64,000 nt of DNA from CACIIZ01 sp045565285 (lineage in GTDB: Bacteria > Pseudomonadota > Alphaproteobacteria > Rhodobacterales > Rhodobacteraceae), in the NCBI GenBank assembly GCA_045565285.1, contig JBJLFR010000007.1, positions 62,001 through 126,000 of the forward strand. Direction: 5' to 3'. The notes under the pieces were generated by a model that did not search any database, was not told where the DNA came from, and saw only the letters and a program-made list of their open reading frames with translations. Positions within the stretch are counted from its first letter, which is position 1; the number at the start of each line of letters is the position of its first letter. The position numbers and the translations under genes are program-made. Positions 34,488 through 43,545 of the stretch are shown here, in pieces.

Positions 34488-35246
34488 ATGTTAAAAATTA
34501 GAATTATTCCTTGTCTTGATGTAAAAAACGGTAGAGTAGTAAAAGGTATTAAATTTAAAAATTTAAAAGACGCTGGAGATCCAGTTCTTGCTGCACAAGC
34601 ATATGATGAATCAGGTGCTGATGAGCTTTGTTTTTTGGACATAGCCGCAACACTCGAAAATAGAGATTTAACAATAGGTCTTATAAGAAAGACTGCTGAA
34701 AGATGTTTTATCCCTATAACGGTTGGAGGAGGAATTAGGAAAATTGAAGATATAAGAAATTTGCTTTTGAATGGAGCTGATAAGATAAGTTTTAATTCTG
34801 CTGCAATTAGAAATCCAGACATAATATCAAGTGCTGCAAATAAATTTGGAAGTCAATGCATAGTTGTGGCTATCGATGCAAAAAAAACAAAACATAACTC
34901 TTGGGAAATTTATTCGCATGGGGGAACAAAAGAAACAGGAATTGATGCTATTTCGTTTGCAAAAGATATGCAGAAAAGGGGTGCAGGAGAGATACTTTTA
35001 ACTTCAATGGATAAAGACGGAACTAAAAATGGATATGATATAGAATTGACGAATTTAATCTCTAAATCACTTACAATACCCATTATCGCTTCAGGTGGTG
35101 CTGGGAAATTAGAGCATTTTAAAAGTGTAATCAAACAAGGTAAAGCGTCTGCTATTCTAGCAGCATCTATCTTTCATTTTGGAGAAATATCTATTAAACA
35201 AGTAAAGTCTTACTTAAAAAGAGAAGGAATCCCTGTAAGGATATAA
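34488..35246 (+). CDS. hisF: HisF, cyclase subunit of imidazoleglycerol-phosphate synthase
   Basis: HisF uses ammonia from HisH to form imidazoleglycerol phosphate and AICAR. The barrel carries catalytic D11 in IPCLDVKNGRVVKG and the second aspartate in LLTSMDKDGTKNGYD. Phosphate sites are VGGGIRK and IASGGAGK. The length of 252 residues is usual. It begins 1 base after hisA and is followed by hisE after 4 bases, so translation is coupled. Confidence 0.97.
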   Translation: MLKIRIIPCLDVKNGRVVKGIKFKNLKDAGDPVLAAQAYDESGADELCFLDIAATLENRDLTIGLIRKTAERCFIPITVGGGIRKIEDIRNLLLNGADKISFNSAAIRNPDIISSAANKFGSQCIVVAIDAKKTKHNSWEIYSHGGTKETGIDAISFAKDMQKRGAGEILLTSMDKDGTKNGYDIELTNLISKSLTIPIIASGGAGKLEHFKSVIKQGKASAILAASIFHFGEISIKQVKSYLKREGIPVRI

Positions 35247-35250
35247 AATT

Positions 35251-35565
35251 ATGATTTTAAAAGATTTAATTGAAGTAATAAAAAGCAGAAAAAATAATGA
35301 AGATGGTCAAAGCTATACTGCAAGCTTATTTAATGAAGGATTACAAGAATGTTGCAAAAAATTTGGTGAAGAAGCTGTTGAACTTATAATTGCAGCTCTT
35401 CAGAGAAAAGATGACGATTTGAAAGAAGAATCTGCAGATCTCATTTATCATTTTCTTGTGTTACTTGAAATATGCAATGTTGATTTTAATGATGTATTAT
35501 GTGTCCTTGAAGGCAGGATGAACCAATCTGGTTTAAAAGAAAAATCTAATAGATTAAGAAAATAA
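35251..35565 (+). CDS. hisE: HisE, phosphoribosyl-ATP pyrophosphatase
   Basis: HisE hydrolyses phosphoribosyl-ATP in the second step of histidine synthesis. It is an all-helical MazG-type protein of 104 residues. The metal-binding glutamates are in KFGEEAVELIIAALQ and KEESADLIYHFLVLL, and a second helix pair follows. HisE and HisI are separate in alphaproteobacteria, and no hisI is in this window. It ends the cluster. Confidence 0.95.
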   Translation: MILKDLIEVIKSRKNNEDGQSYTASLFNEGLQECCKKFGEEAVELIIAALQRKDDDLKEESADLIYHFLVLLEICNVDFNDVLCVLEGRMNQSGLKEKSNRLRK

Positions 35566-35694
35566 TAATAAATTATTAAATACCCTGACTTAGGTTTTAT
35601 CAAATTAAAAATAAAAATTATAATTTAATTTTTAAGTAATCTTGTATTTATTTATTTAAATACTATCTCTCTATCTCATTATTAAATTAAACAC

Positions 35695-36252
35695 ATGAAA
35701 CTAATTTTTATCAAATTCCTTACATATATCAGTCTTGCAATGATATTTTCTCTTCCTCTTAATGCTAATATTAAACAACATATAAATATGGATGATTTTT
35801 ATTTTGAATCAATTGACGGTGGATATATTAACTTAGCTGCTTTTAAAGGTCGTCCTATTTTAATAACTAATACGGCTTCAAATTGTGGATTTACTAAACA
35901 ATATAGCGAATTACAAAAACTACATGATGAGTTTTCTGAAAGTGGGTTGGTTGTTTTGGCAATTCCTTCACAAGATTTTTTTCAAGAATTTAAGGATGAC
36001 GAAAAAGTTAAAGAGTTTTGCGATGTTAATTTTTCGTTAACACTCCCAATGACTACAATAACAAATGTAAAGGGAAAGGATGCTCATCCACTTTTCAAAT
36101 GGTTGGCAGACCAACATAATTTTAGGCCTGTTTGGAATTTTAATAAAGTGTTATTGGATAAAGATGGAAAGTTTGTTGCAAGTTTTGGGTCTTTTACAAA
36201 TCCAAATTCTAGGAAAATTAGAACAAAAATTTTAGATTTATTAAAAAATTAG
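35695..36252 (+). CDS. Periplasmic glutathione peroxidase-family peroxidase
   Basis: A signal peptide (residues 1-24, ending LPLNA) leads into a thioredoxin-fold GPx domain. The peroxidatic cysteine is C64 in NTASNCGFTKQYSELQKL. The catalytic tetrad partners are present (glutamine in AIPSQDFF, Trp and Asn in WNFNKVLL). Selenocysteine is replaced by cysteine, as in most bacteria. It probably reduces lipid or organic hydroperoxides with thioredoxin-like donors. Export to the periplasm is less common and is inferred from the leader. Confidence 0.9.
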   Translation: MKLIFIKFLTYISLAMIFSLPLNANIKQHINMDDFYFESIDGGYINLAAFKGRPILITNTASNCGFTKQYSELQKLHDEFSESGLVVLAIPSQDFFQEFKDDEKVKEFCDVNFSLTLPMTTITNVKGKDAHPLFKWLADQHNFRPVWNFNKVLLDKDGKFVASFGSFTNPNSRKIRTKILDLLKN

Positions 36253-36328
36253 TTAGTTTAACATTTACGATTAGAATAAAATGATTTAAACAATAAAAAG
36301 TTGAATTTAATTTATATGAGGATTTATT

Positions 36329-36412
36329 ATGAAGAATTTTTTAATTGTTACTTCTTTGTTGATACTAACAGGCTGCTCTACATTTGATGTACCATTAATT
36401 CCCTGGTTCTAA
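36329..36412 (+). CDS. Very small lipoprotein (27 residues)
   Basis: This is a complete short frame with a good ribosome site (GAGGATTTATT before the ATG at 36329). MKNFLIVTSLLILTGC is a textbook lipoprotein signal, with the lipobox LTGC placing the lipidated cysteine at residue 16. The mature peptide would be only 12 residues (CSTFDVPLIPWF). It is followed by about 300 bases of AT-rich sequence without a gene. Function unknown. Similar short lipoproteins are easily missed by gene callers. Confidence 0.65.
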   Translation: MKNFLIVTSLLILTGCSTFDVPLIPWF

Positions 36413-36708
36413 TATTAAAATTAAACGATCTTAAAATCTTTTAATATTTTTTGCTTTATTCTTTAATTGATTAAATAAAAGAATATTTTTTTAAGTTAAT
36501 TAATTATAAAATATTATTTACTGTTTAGTAGTCTTTTTATAAATTTATTATATTATTTATAGAAGTTACGTTCTGACAATATATTTATAAAATTATTGTA
36601 TTACTCAGTCACATCAATTTTTTAATCTTCACAATTTATTTAGATTTTATAATTACATATTTTTAAATTAATATTATACTTTTGAATTTAAACTTTAGGG
36701 AGAAACAC
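36413..36708. other. AT-rich intergenic stretch upstream of the valine operon
   Basis: These 296 bases are almost pure A and T with scattered short T-runs. I see no gene, no tRNA-like fold and no clear terminator. It should hold the promoter of the valine-degradation operon, but no -35/-10 pair can be picked with confidence in such a biased background. Confidence 0.4.
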
Positions 36709-38208
36709 ATGAAAGTAATTGGCCATTTTGTTAACGGTCGTGAAATTAATAGCAGTTCTAAAAGAACTGCAGACATTTTTAACCCAGCAACTGGTGAAAT
36801 TCAAAGTAGAGTGTCCTTGGGTTTAGCTTCTGAGTTGGATGAAGCGGTAGAAAAAGCAAAAATAAGTCAACCTGCATGGGGTGCAACCAATCCTCAAAAA
36901 AGAGCAAGAGTAATTATGAAATTTATAGATCTTTTACATAGAGATATGGATGAATTAGCAACTGTTTTATCTTCTGAACATGGTAAAACAATTCCTGATG
37001 CTAAAGGAGATATAATTAGAGGTTTAGAGGTAGCTGAATTCTGTATTGGTGCTCCTCATTTGCTTAAAGGTGAATTTACCGATAGTGCAGGTCCTGGAAT
37101 AGATATGTATTCCATGAGACAACCACTTGGGGTGGTATCTGGTATTACTCCTTTTAATTTTCCTGCAATGATTCCAATGTGGAAATTTTGTCCTGCTATT
37201 GCTGCAGGCAATGCATTTATTTTAAAACCATCTGAAAGAGATCCCTCTGTCCCTATGATGTTAGCAAATTTAATGTTTGAAGCAGGTTTGCCAGAAGGTA
37301 TCCTTCAAGTTGTCAATGGTGATAAAGAAATTGTAGATGCTATTTTAGATAATGAAGATATTTCAGCAATAGGTTTCGTGGGATCTACACCTATTGCTGA
37401 ATATATATATTCAAGAGGTTGTTCAAATGGAAAAAGGGTTCAGTGTTTTGGAGGTGCAAAAAATCATATGATTGTTATGCCTGATGCTGATCTAGATCAA
37501 GCGGCTGATGCACTTGTAGGAGCTGGTTATGGTGCAGCAGGTGAAAGGTGCATGGCTATTTCAGTTGCATTACCAGTTGGAAAAGAAACTGGTGATAAGC
37601 TAATTGAGAAACTTGTACCACGGATTGAATCATTAAAAATAGGACCTTATACATCAGAAAATGAGGTTGATTTTGGCCCTGTGGTAACAAAACAGGCTCA
37701 ACAAAGAATTCTTAGTTTGGTAGATTCTGGTGTTCAGAGTGGAGCAAATCTTGTAGTTGATGGTAGAAATTTCAAAATGCAAGGTTATGAGAATGGATTC
37801 TTTGTAGGTGCTTGTTTATTTGATAACGTAAAAACAGATATGGATATATATAAACAAGAAATTTTTGGTCCTGTTCTTTCTACCGTAAGAACTGAAAGCT
37901 ATGAACAAGCAATGTCTATTGCTATGAATAACGAATATGGTAATGGAACTGCAATTTTTACTAGGGATGGTGATACTGCAAGGGATTTTGCTAATAGAAT
38001 AAACATTGGAATGGTAGGAATAAATGTCCCTATACCTGTTCCTTTAGCCTATCATACATTTGGAGGTTGGAAAAAATCTGCTTTTGGTGATCTTAATCAA
38101 CATGGACCTGACGCTTTTCGATTTTATACTAGAACTAAAACTATAACATCCCGCTGGCCTACTGGTATAAAAGAGGGGGCAAAGTTTTCAATACCAACAA
38201 TGGATTAA
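36709..38208 (+). CDS. mmsA: Methylmalonate-semialdehyde dehydrogenase (CoA-acylating)
   Basis: MmsA converts methylmalonate semialdehyde to propionyl-CoA with NAD+ and CoA, the last step of valine breakdown. Aldehyde-dehydrogenase motifs are the conserved FNF (N150), ILKPSERDPSVP, GFVGSTPIAEYIY and GGAKNHMIV (lacking the general-base Glu of hydrolytic ALDHs, as is normal for MmsA). The catalytic C281 is in GAAGERCMAIS. The ATG at 36709 follows AGGGAGAAAC and gives the standard 499-500 residues. Confidence 0.95.
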   Translation: MKVIGHFVNGREINSSSKRTADIFNPATGEIQSRVSLGLASELDEAVEKAKISQPAWGATNPQKRARVIMKFIDLLHRDMDELATVLSSEHGKTIPDAKGDIIRGLEVAEFCIGAPHLLKGEFTDSAGPGIDMYSMRQPLGVVSGITPFNFPAMIPMWKFCPAIAAGNAFILKPSERDPSVPMMLANLMFEAGLPEGILQVVNGDKEIVDAILDNEDISAIGFVGSTPIAEYIYSRGCSNGKRVQCFGGAKNHMIVMPDADLDQAADALVGAGYGAAGERCMAISVALPVGKETGDKLIEKLVPRIESLKIGPYTSENEVDFGPVVTKQAQQRILSLVDSGVQSGANLVVDGRNFKMQGYENGFFVGACLFDNVKTDMDIYKQEIFGPVLSTVRTESYEQAMSIAMNNEYGNGTAIFTRDGDTARDFANRINIGMVGINVPIPVPLAYHTFGGWKKSAFGDLNQHGPDAFRFYTRTKTITSRWPTGIKEGAKFSIPTMD

Positions 38209-38231
38209 ACTTATAATTACGAATTATAATA

Positions 38232-39365
38232 ATGGACTTTTCGCTATCTTCCGAACAACGACTTATTTTTGATACCGCTTATGAATTTGGACAAAGTTCA
38301 ATTGCCCCGTTTGCTTTAGAATGGGAAAGAAGTTTAATACCAAAAAGTATCCTAAAAGAAGCTGGGGAATTAGGTTTTGCTTCTTTGTATGTTGATGAAG
38401 AAGACGGTGGTTCAGGGCTCTCACGCTTAGATTCCACTTTAGTTTTTGAAGCTTTAGCAATGTCGTGTCCTTCGGTTTCATCATTTATTTCGATTCATAA
38501 TATGTGTGCTTGGATGATTTCGAAAAATGGAAATCAAAATATTAAAAATAAATTTTTGCAGCCAATGATCAGTATGGATAAGATTTGTTCTTATTGTTTA
38601 ACTGAACCAGATTCAGGATCTGATAGTGCCGCTCTTAAAACTAAAGCTGAGAGGACAAACGAAGGTTTTAGGATAAATGGAACTAAGTCATTTATTTCTG
38701 GCGGAGCTTTTTCAGATATATATCTTACCATGGTTAGAACAGGAGATAACGGTCCACATGGTATATCTGCACTTTTAGTAGAAAAAAATTCTGAAGGTTT
38801 GAGTTTTGGGTCTAATGAAGAAAAAATGGGTTGGAGATCTCAACCTACAGCACAAGTTATATTTGAAGATTGCAGTATTTCCTCTAAACACTTATTAGGA
38901 GAAGAAAATAAGGGTTTTATTTATGCTATGCGTGGTTTGGATGGTGGACGCCTAAATATTGCAGCAGCAGCATTGGGTGGTGCACAAACAGCCTTTAATA
39001 TTGCAAAAGAATATATAAAGGAAAGAAAGGCTTTTGGTAAAAGGTTGACTGATTTTCAGGGGTTAAGGTTTAAAGTTGCTGATATGGAAATTGCTATTAA
39101 CTCCTCTAGGGTTTTTTTGAGGGAGGCTGCTTGGAAACTGGATAATGAAAGTTCTGATGCTAGTCTATACTGTGCTATGGCAAAAAAATATGTAACTGAT
39201 AGTGCTTTTAATATTGCAAATAATTCATTACAACTCCTTGGAGGATATGGATACTTAACTGACTATGGTATTGAAAAAATTGTTCGTGATTTGAGAGTGC
39301 ATCAGATTTTAGAAGGTACAAATGAAATTATGCAATTAATAATTGCAAGAGATTCGCTAAAATAA
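38232..39365 (+). CDS. Acyl-CoA dehydrogenase, probably isobutyryl-CoA dehydrogenase
   Basis: The 377-residue flavoprotein has the FAD/acyl-CoA motif CLTEPDSGSDSAALKTKA, KAFGKRLTDFQGLRFKVADME for the helical domain, and LLGGYGYLTDYGIEKIVRD. The base glutamate is probably E361 in ILEGTNEIM. Lying between mmsA and a 3-hydroxyisobutyryl-CoA hydrolase, it fits isobutyryl-CoA dehydrogenase (valine branch). A short/branched-chain enzyme of wider range cannot be excluded. Electrons go to ETF. It lies 23 bases after mmsA. Confidence 0.92.
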   Translation: MDFSLSSEQRLIFDTAYEFGQSSIAPFALEWERSLIPKSILKEAGELGFASLYVDEEDGGSGLSRLDSTLVFEALAMSCPSVSSFISIHNMCAWMISKNGNQNIKNKFLQPMISMDKICSYCLTEPDSGSDSAALKTKAERTNEGFRINGTKSFISGGAFSDIYLTMVRTGDNGPHGISALLVEKNSEGLSFGSNEEKMGWRSQPTAQVIFEDCSISSKHLLGEENKGFIYAMRGLDGGRLNIAAAALGGAQTAFNIAKEYIKERKAFGKRLTDFQGLRFKVADMEIAINSSRVFLREAAWKLDNESSDASLYCAMAKKYVTDSAFNIANNSLQLLGGYGYLTDYGIEKIVRDLRVHQILEGTNEIMQLIIARDSLK

Positions 39366-39377
39366 TATGAATTTTTT

Positions 39378-40406
39378 ATGAAAGATATTCTTATTCGGAA
39401 GAATGGTCATGTTGGTCATATTACTTTAAATAGACCTAAAGCACTAAATGCTTTGACATATGAGATGATTTCAGAAATTGAAAAGGCCTTAATCTCATGG
39501 AAAGAAAATATTAAAATTAAAGCAATTTTAGTAGATGCTAATGGTGATAAAGCCTTTTGTTCTGGAGGGGATGTTTCAAATTTATATAAACATGGCGTTC
39601 TTGGAAACTATGAATTTGGTAAATCATTTTGGGCTGATGAATATCGTTTGAATCTTTTAATTGCAAATTATCCTAAACCCTATGTTGTTTTTATGCAGGG
39701 CTTTATAATGGGAGGTGGGGTTGGTATTTCTTGCCATGGAAGTCATCGTATAGTTGGGAATAGTAGTATTATAGCTATGCCAGAATGTAGTATTGGTTTA
39801 GTACCAGATGTAGGTGGCTCTTTCCTGCTTACTAGAAAATCAAAAAAACTAGGTATTTACCTTGGAATTACTGGTTCTCATATGAAAGCAGATGATGCAA
39901 TTTTTACAAATTTTGCAGATTTTTTTATTGGTGAAAAATACTGGAGTGAAGTAAAGTCAAAATTAATAAAAACAGGTGATACAACTTTTTTAAATAAATT
40001 CAAAAGAGATATTTTAGAATCACCGCTTAAAGAAAACCTACAACTAATTGATGATGTTTTTTCTTTAAGTGAATTATCTTTGATAATACAAAAGATGGAA
40101 CTAAATCCTTTTTTTTCTAATAGTTTAAAAAAATTAAAAAAATCCTCACCATTATCTGTTTTAACATCATATCACATGCTTCAAATGCCAGAAATTTTTA
40201 AGTCAGTAAAAGAAGCACTTAAAATTGAATACCGTTTTACTGCTAGAGCACAAGAATTCTCTGATTTTCAAGAAGGTATAAGATCAATGATAATTGATAA
40301 AGATAAAAATCCTGTTTGGAAGTATCCAAATATTGAGAAGGTTCCGATTCAGAAAGTCTTTGATTTTTTAAAACCTTTTAATAAATCAAATGAGTTAAAT
40401 ATTTAA
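39378..40406 (+). CDS. 3-hydroxyisobutyryl-CoA hydrolase
   Basis: The 342-residue crotonase-fold protein has ITLNRPKALNALTYEMI at the start and AFCSGGDVSNLY for the first oxyanion strand. GGGVGISCHGSHRIVGN and the hydrolase-specific MPECSIGLVPDVGGSFLLTR carry the catalytic glutamate and aspartate. The long C-terminal helical part (to FRSMI and KNPVW-type segments) separates HIBCH proteins from ordinary hydratases. It frees 3-hydroxyisobutyrate from CoA in the valine pathway. No separate enoyl-CoA hydratase gene lies in this operon. Confidence 0.92.
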   Translation: MKDILIRKNGHVGHITLNRPKALNALTYEMISEIEKALISWKENIKIKAILVDANGDKAFCSGGDVSNLYKHGVLGNYEFGKSFWADEYRLNLLIANYPKPYVVFMQGFIMGGGVGISCHGSHRIVGNSSIIAMPECSIGLVPDVGGSFLLTRKSKKLGIYLGITGSHMKADDAIFTNFADFFIGEKYWSEVKSKLIKTGDTTFLNKFKRDILESPLKENLQLIDDVFSLSELSLIIQKMELNPFFSNSLKKLKKSSPLSVLTSYHMLQMPEIFKSVKEALKIEYRFTARAQEFSDFQEGIRSMIIDKDKNPVWKYPNIEKVPIQKVFDFLKPFNKSNELNI

Positions 40407-40421
40407 TTAGGAGGAAAGATA

Positions 40422-41291
40422 ATGAATATTGGTTTTATTGGCCTAGGAAATATGGGTTTGCCTATGGCTGAAAATTTGCAAAAAGCAGGTTATGAAGTTG
40501 TTGGATTCGATATAAAAAAGGATGTAAACACTTCAGTTAAGATTGCAAATAATTTTGAGAATCTCATAAAAGATAATGAAGTGATATTTACAATGCTTCC
40601 TAGTGGAAATGAAGTTTCTAAAGTTTATAATGAAATTGTTACAAAATGTGAAAGTTCAACTGTAATGGTAGATTGTTCTACTATTGATATTAATAATGCA
40701 CATTTCATTTCAGATCTTGCAAAAAAAAATAAACTACAAACTTTAGATGCTCCAGTTTCTGGTGGAGTGGTTGGTGCAATAGACGGTACATTAACTTTTA
40801 TGGTAGGAGGGGATCAAAAAGCTTTTAAAAAAATAAAACCATTGTTTGAAATAATGGGTAAAAAGGCTGTTTATTGTGGAGATTCAGGTTCTGGACAAGC
40901 AGCTAAAATGTGTAACAACATGATTTTGGGAATTTCAATGATTGGTGTCTGTGAAGCATTTTCATTAGCAAAAAATATAGGTTTAGATGTAGAAAAATTA
41001 TTTGAGGTTTCTTCTAATTCATCAGGAAGTTGCTGGGCTTTAAATACGTATTGCCCTGTCCCTGGAATAGGTCCTAAAACACCTGCAGATAACAGCTATA
41101 TACCAGGGTTCTCTTCTGAATTAATGCTAAAAGATTTAAGTCTAGCACAAAGTGCAGCAAAACAATCAAATTCACATACCCCACTTGGTGCAAATGCAAA
41201 GAAAATTTATGAAAAACTATTGAAAGAAGGGGGCAAGGGAAAAGACTTTTCCTATATTTTACCTTTTTTTAGTAAAAAAAGTAGAAACTAG
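40422..41291 (+). CDS. mmsB: 3-hydroxyisobutyrate dehydrogenase
   Basis: MmsB oxidises 3-hydroxyisobutyrate to methylmalonate semialdehyde with NAD+. The N-terminal Rossmann motif is GFIGLGNMGLPMAENL. Substrate-binding DAPVSGGVVGAIDGTL and the catalytic lysine K162 in GSGQAAKMCNN follow. The C-terminal domain ends KDFSYILPFF. A strong AGGAGGAAAG site precedes the ATG. Its last 4 bases overlap the end of the converging methyltransferase gene. Confidence 0.96.
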   Translation: MNIGFIGLGNMGLPMAENLQKAGYEVVGFDIKKDVNTSVKIANNFENLIKDNEVIFTMLPSGNEVSKVYNEIVTKCESSTVMVDCSTIDINNAHFISDLAKKNKLQTLDAPVSGGVVGAIDGTLTFMVGGDQKAFKKIKPLFEIMGKKAVYCGDSGSGQAAKMCNNMILGISMIGVCEAFSLAKNIGLDVEKLFEVSSNSSGSCWALNTYCPVPGIGPKTPADNSYIPGFSSELMLKDLSLAQSAAKQSNSHTPLGANAKKIYEKLLKEGGKGKDFSYILPFFSKKSRN

Positions 41292-41881
41292 ATTTTTAGT
41301 TTAGCAAATATGTGCATAACTTTTATTTGTTTATTATCAAAACTTAAGTTTTTTTCTTTAAAGAAGTTAAAGATCTTAAAGTCATTTTTTTTTAAAACTT
41401 TTCTTATTTCATTTTCGGATCTTGGTACGTAAAGTCTGTTTAAGTTATCTCTATAAATTTTATAACCTTCATGGATACCGATATACAAAATGCCGTTGTT
41501 GTTTAAAGCTTTTGAGATTTTTTTAAATAATATATCTTGTATATTTTTCCCCAAATGTTGAATAGAAAAGGATGCCCACATACCATCATATTTTTTTAAA
41601 AATGTTATTTTACTTAAATCAACTTGCTGAATTTTTATACCTTTAAGATTATTAAGCTTTTCAAGCATTTGAGGAGAAGCATCTACTGCATCTACTTTTA
41701 ATCCCTGCTTATGAAACCAGATTGTTTTTTCTCCAGTACCGCAACCTAAATCAATAATTTCTCCTTCTGATTTAATTTCATTCAAAAATATTTTCTGACT
41801 TAAATCTATACCTTCATTTGTCCTCCATTCAGCATATTTATGAGCATTTTTATTATAAAATTCTACAGTTTTTTTATCCAT
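41288..41881 (-). CDS. Class I SAM-dependent methyltransferase
   Basis: The 197-residue protein has the SAM-binding motif GEIIDLGCGTGEKTIWF (about residues 35-51), the acidic VDAVDASPQML, and MWASFSIQHLG at motif III/IV. The product resembles the ubiquinone/menaquinone-type (UbiE/Methyltransf_25) small methyltransferases. The substrate cannot be told. The tail overlaps mmsB by 4 bases in opposite orientation. Confidence 0.85.
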   Translation of the reverse strand: MDKKTVEFYNKNAHKYAEWRTNEGIDLSQKIFLNEIKSEGEIIDLGCGTGEKTIWFHKQGLKVDAVDASPQMLEKLNNLKGIKIQQVDLSKITFLKKYDGMWASFSIQHLGKNIQDILFKKISKALNNNGILYIGIHEGYKIYRDNLNRLYVPRSENEIRKVLKKNDFKIFNFFKEKNLSFDNKQIKVMHIFAKLKI

Positions 41882-42075
41882 TTTTTTTTAAATTCAATTA
41901 TTAAATAAGTTTTAAATTATGAATTATTTTATAGAATATATAATTTTATTTTTCAAAATTTTTATCTTAAAGAAACTATTTAAGAAATTTATATTCTTAT
42001 AATTATTTATTAATTTGGTTGTAATTTTATTAGAATTAAGTTTAACCTAAATTGATAAGATACTACGATATTGAT

Positions 42076-43467
42076 ATGAATATACAAAACAAAAGTTCAA
42101 AAAATTCATTAGAGTTAAAATCTATAGATTATCAACTCCAACCTTATACTAATCCAGAATTAATTAGAGAAAAAGGGCCTCAGGTTTTTGGATCAGGCAG
42201 TGGAGTAAAAGTTAAGGATATTGATGGGAATAGTTATATAGAAGGTATGAGCGGTCTTTGGTGCGCTTCTTTAGGATTTAGTGAAAATGAGTTAATTGAA
42301 GCAGCTATTAGTCAGATGAGACAACTTCCTTTTTATCATTCTTTTACTGGTAAAACTTGTGAAAGTACCATCAATTTATCAGAAAAACTTATAGAAATTG
42401 CTCCAAATAATTTAAAAAAAATATTTTTTTGTAACTCTGGTTCTGAGGCAAACGATACTGCAATAAAAATTGTATGGTATTATCATGCCTCATTAGGAAA
42501 TCCTCAAAAAAGAAAAATTATTAGTAGAAAAGGAAGCTACCATGGTGTTACTCTTGCCGCTGCAAGCCTAACAGCTTTAGAATATGCCCAAAAAGGTTTT
42601 AGTTTACCCCTTGATTTTGCAATTCATACAAGTTGGCCACATTATTTTCAAAATTCAAATGAAAATGAAAGTGAAAAAGATTTTTCTAATCGTTTGGTTA
42701 ATGATCTTGTAAAACTTATTGAAAGTGAAGGCGCTGAAAATATTGGAGCATTTATTGCGGAACCTTTAATGGGAGCAGGTGGTGTTATTATTCCTCCAAA
42801 AGATTACTTTGCACTAATACAACCGGTTCTAAAAAAAAATAATATTTTATTCATTGCAGATGAAGTAATTTGTGGTTTTGGTAGAACTGGGAATATGTGG
42901 GGATGTCAAACTTTTGATATTAAACCAGATATTGTAACTTGTGCAAAAGGATTATCTTCTGCTTATGCCCCGATTTCAGCAGTTTTAATGTCAGAAAATA
43001 TTGCTAATGAAGTTGAAAAGCAGGCTATTAAATTAGGCCAATTCGGTCATGGATATACTTATTCGGGACATCCAGTTTCTTCTGCAGTTGCATTAAAGAC
43101 ATTAGATATTATGGAGAAAAGAAACATCATTGATCATGTTAGAGATGTTAGTACAATTTTCTCTAAAAGAATTTTAAAGTTAAAAAAATATGAGTGCATT
43201 GGAAATGTAAGATCAATAGGATTAATTGGTGCAGCTGAATTTATAAAACCAGGTACCATAAGAGAAAAAATAGATCCACAACATAAATTTGCGGCTAACG
43301 TAATAAAAAAAATCCACGAAAGAGGTGTAATTCTTAGAGCATTACCAATTGACGCAATTGCTTTTTGTCCCCCATTGATAATAAGTAAAGAAGAAATAAA
43401 TCAAATGTTTGACAAGATTGAATCTGTTTTTCCAGAGATGGACCAGATTGCAAAAGGATTTAATTAA
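42076..43467 (+). CDS. Class III aminotransferase (omega-amino acid:pyruvate type)
   Basis: The product is a PLP enzyme of about 463 residues. Motifs are KDIDGNSYIEGMSGLWCASLG, FFCNSGSEANDTAIKIVW and SRKGSYHGVTLAAASLT. The metal-free aspartate D262 is in FIADEVICGFGRTG, and the PLP lysine K291 is in TCAKGLSSAYAP. The family accepts beta-alanine, putrescine, taurine or GABA as donors with pyruvate. Which one applies here is not visible. I use ATG 42076. A TTG at 42052 would add 8 residues. It is divergent from the methyltransferase gene. Confidence 0.9.
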   Translation: MNIQNKSSKNSLELKSIDYQLQPYTNPELIREKGPQVFGSGSGVKVKDIDGNSYIEGMSGLWCASLGFSENELIEAAISQMRQLPFYHSFTGKTCESTINLSEKLIEIAPNNLKKIFFCNSGSEANDTAIKIVWYYHASLGNPQKRKIISRKGSYHGVTLAAASLTALEYAQKGFSLPLDFAIHTSWPHYFQNSNENESEKDFSNRLVNDLVKLIESEGAENIGAFIAEPLMGAGGVIIPPKDYFALIQPVLKKNNILFIADEVICGFGRTGNMWGCQTFDIKPDIVTCAKGLSSAYAPISAVLMSENIANEVEKQAIKLGQFGHGYTYSGHPVSSAVALKTLDIMEKRNIIDHVRDVSTIFSKRILKLKKYECIGNVRSIGLIGAAEFIKPGTIREKIDPQHKFAANVIKKIHERGVILRALPIDAIAFCPPLIISKEEINQMFDKIESVFPEMDQIAKGFN

Positions 43468-43545
43468 TTTGAGAATTTTAACCATTAACTATAATTTATT
43501 AAAATTAGTTAAAAAAATTAATATCCTAATTATTCAACGGAAAAT

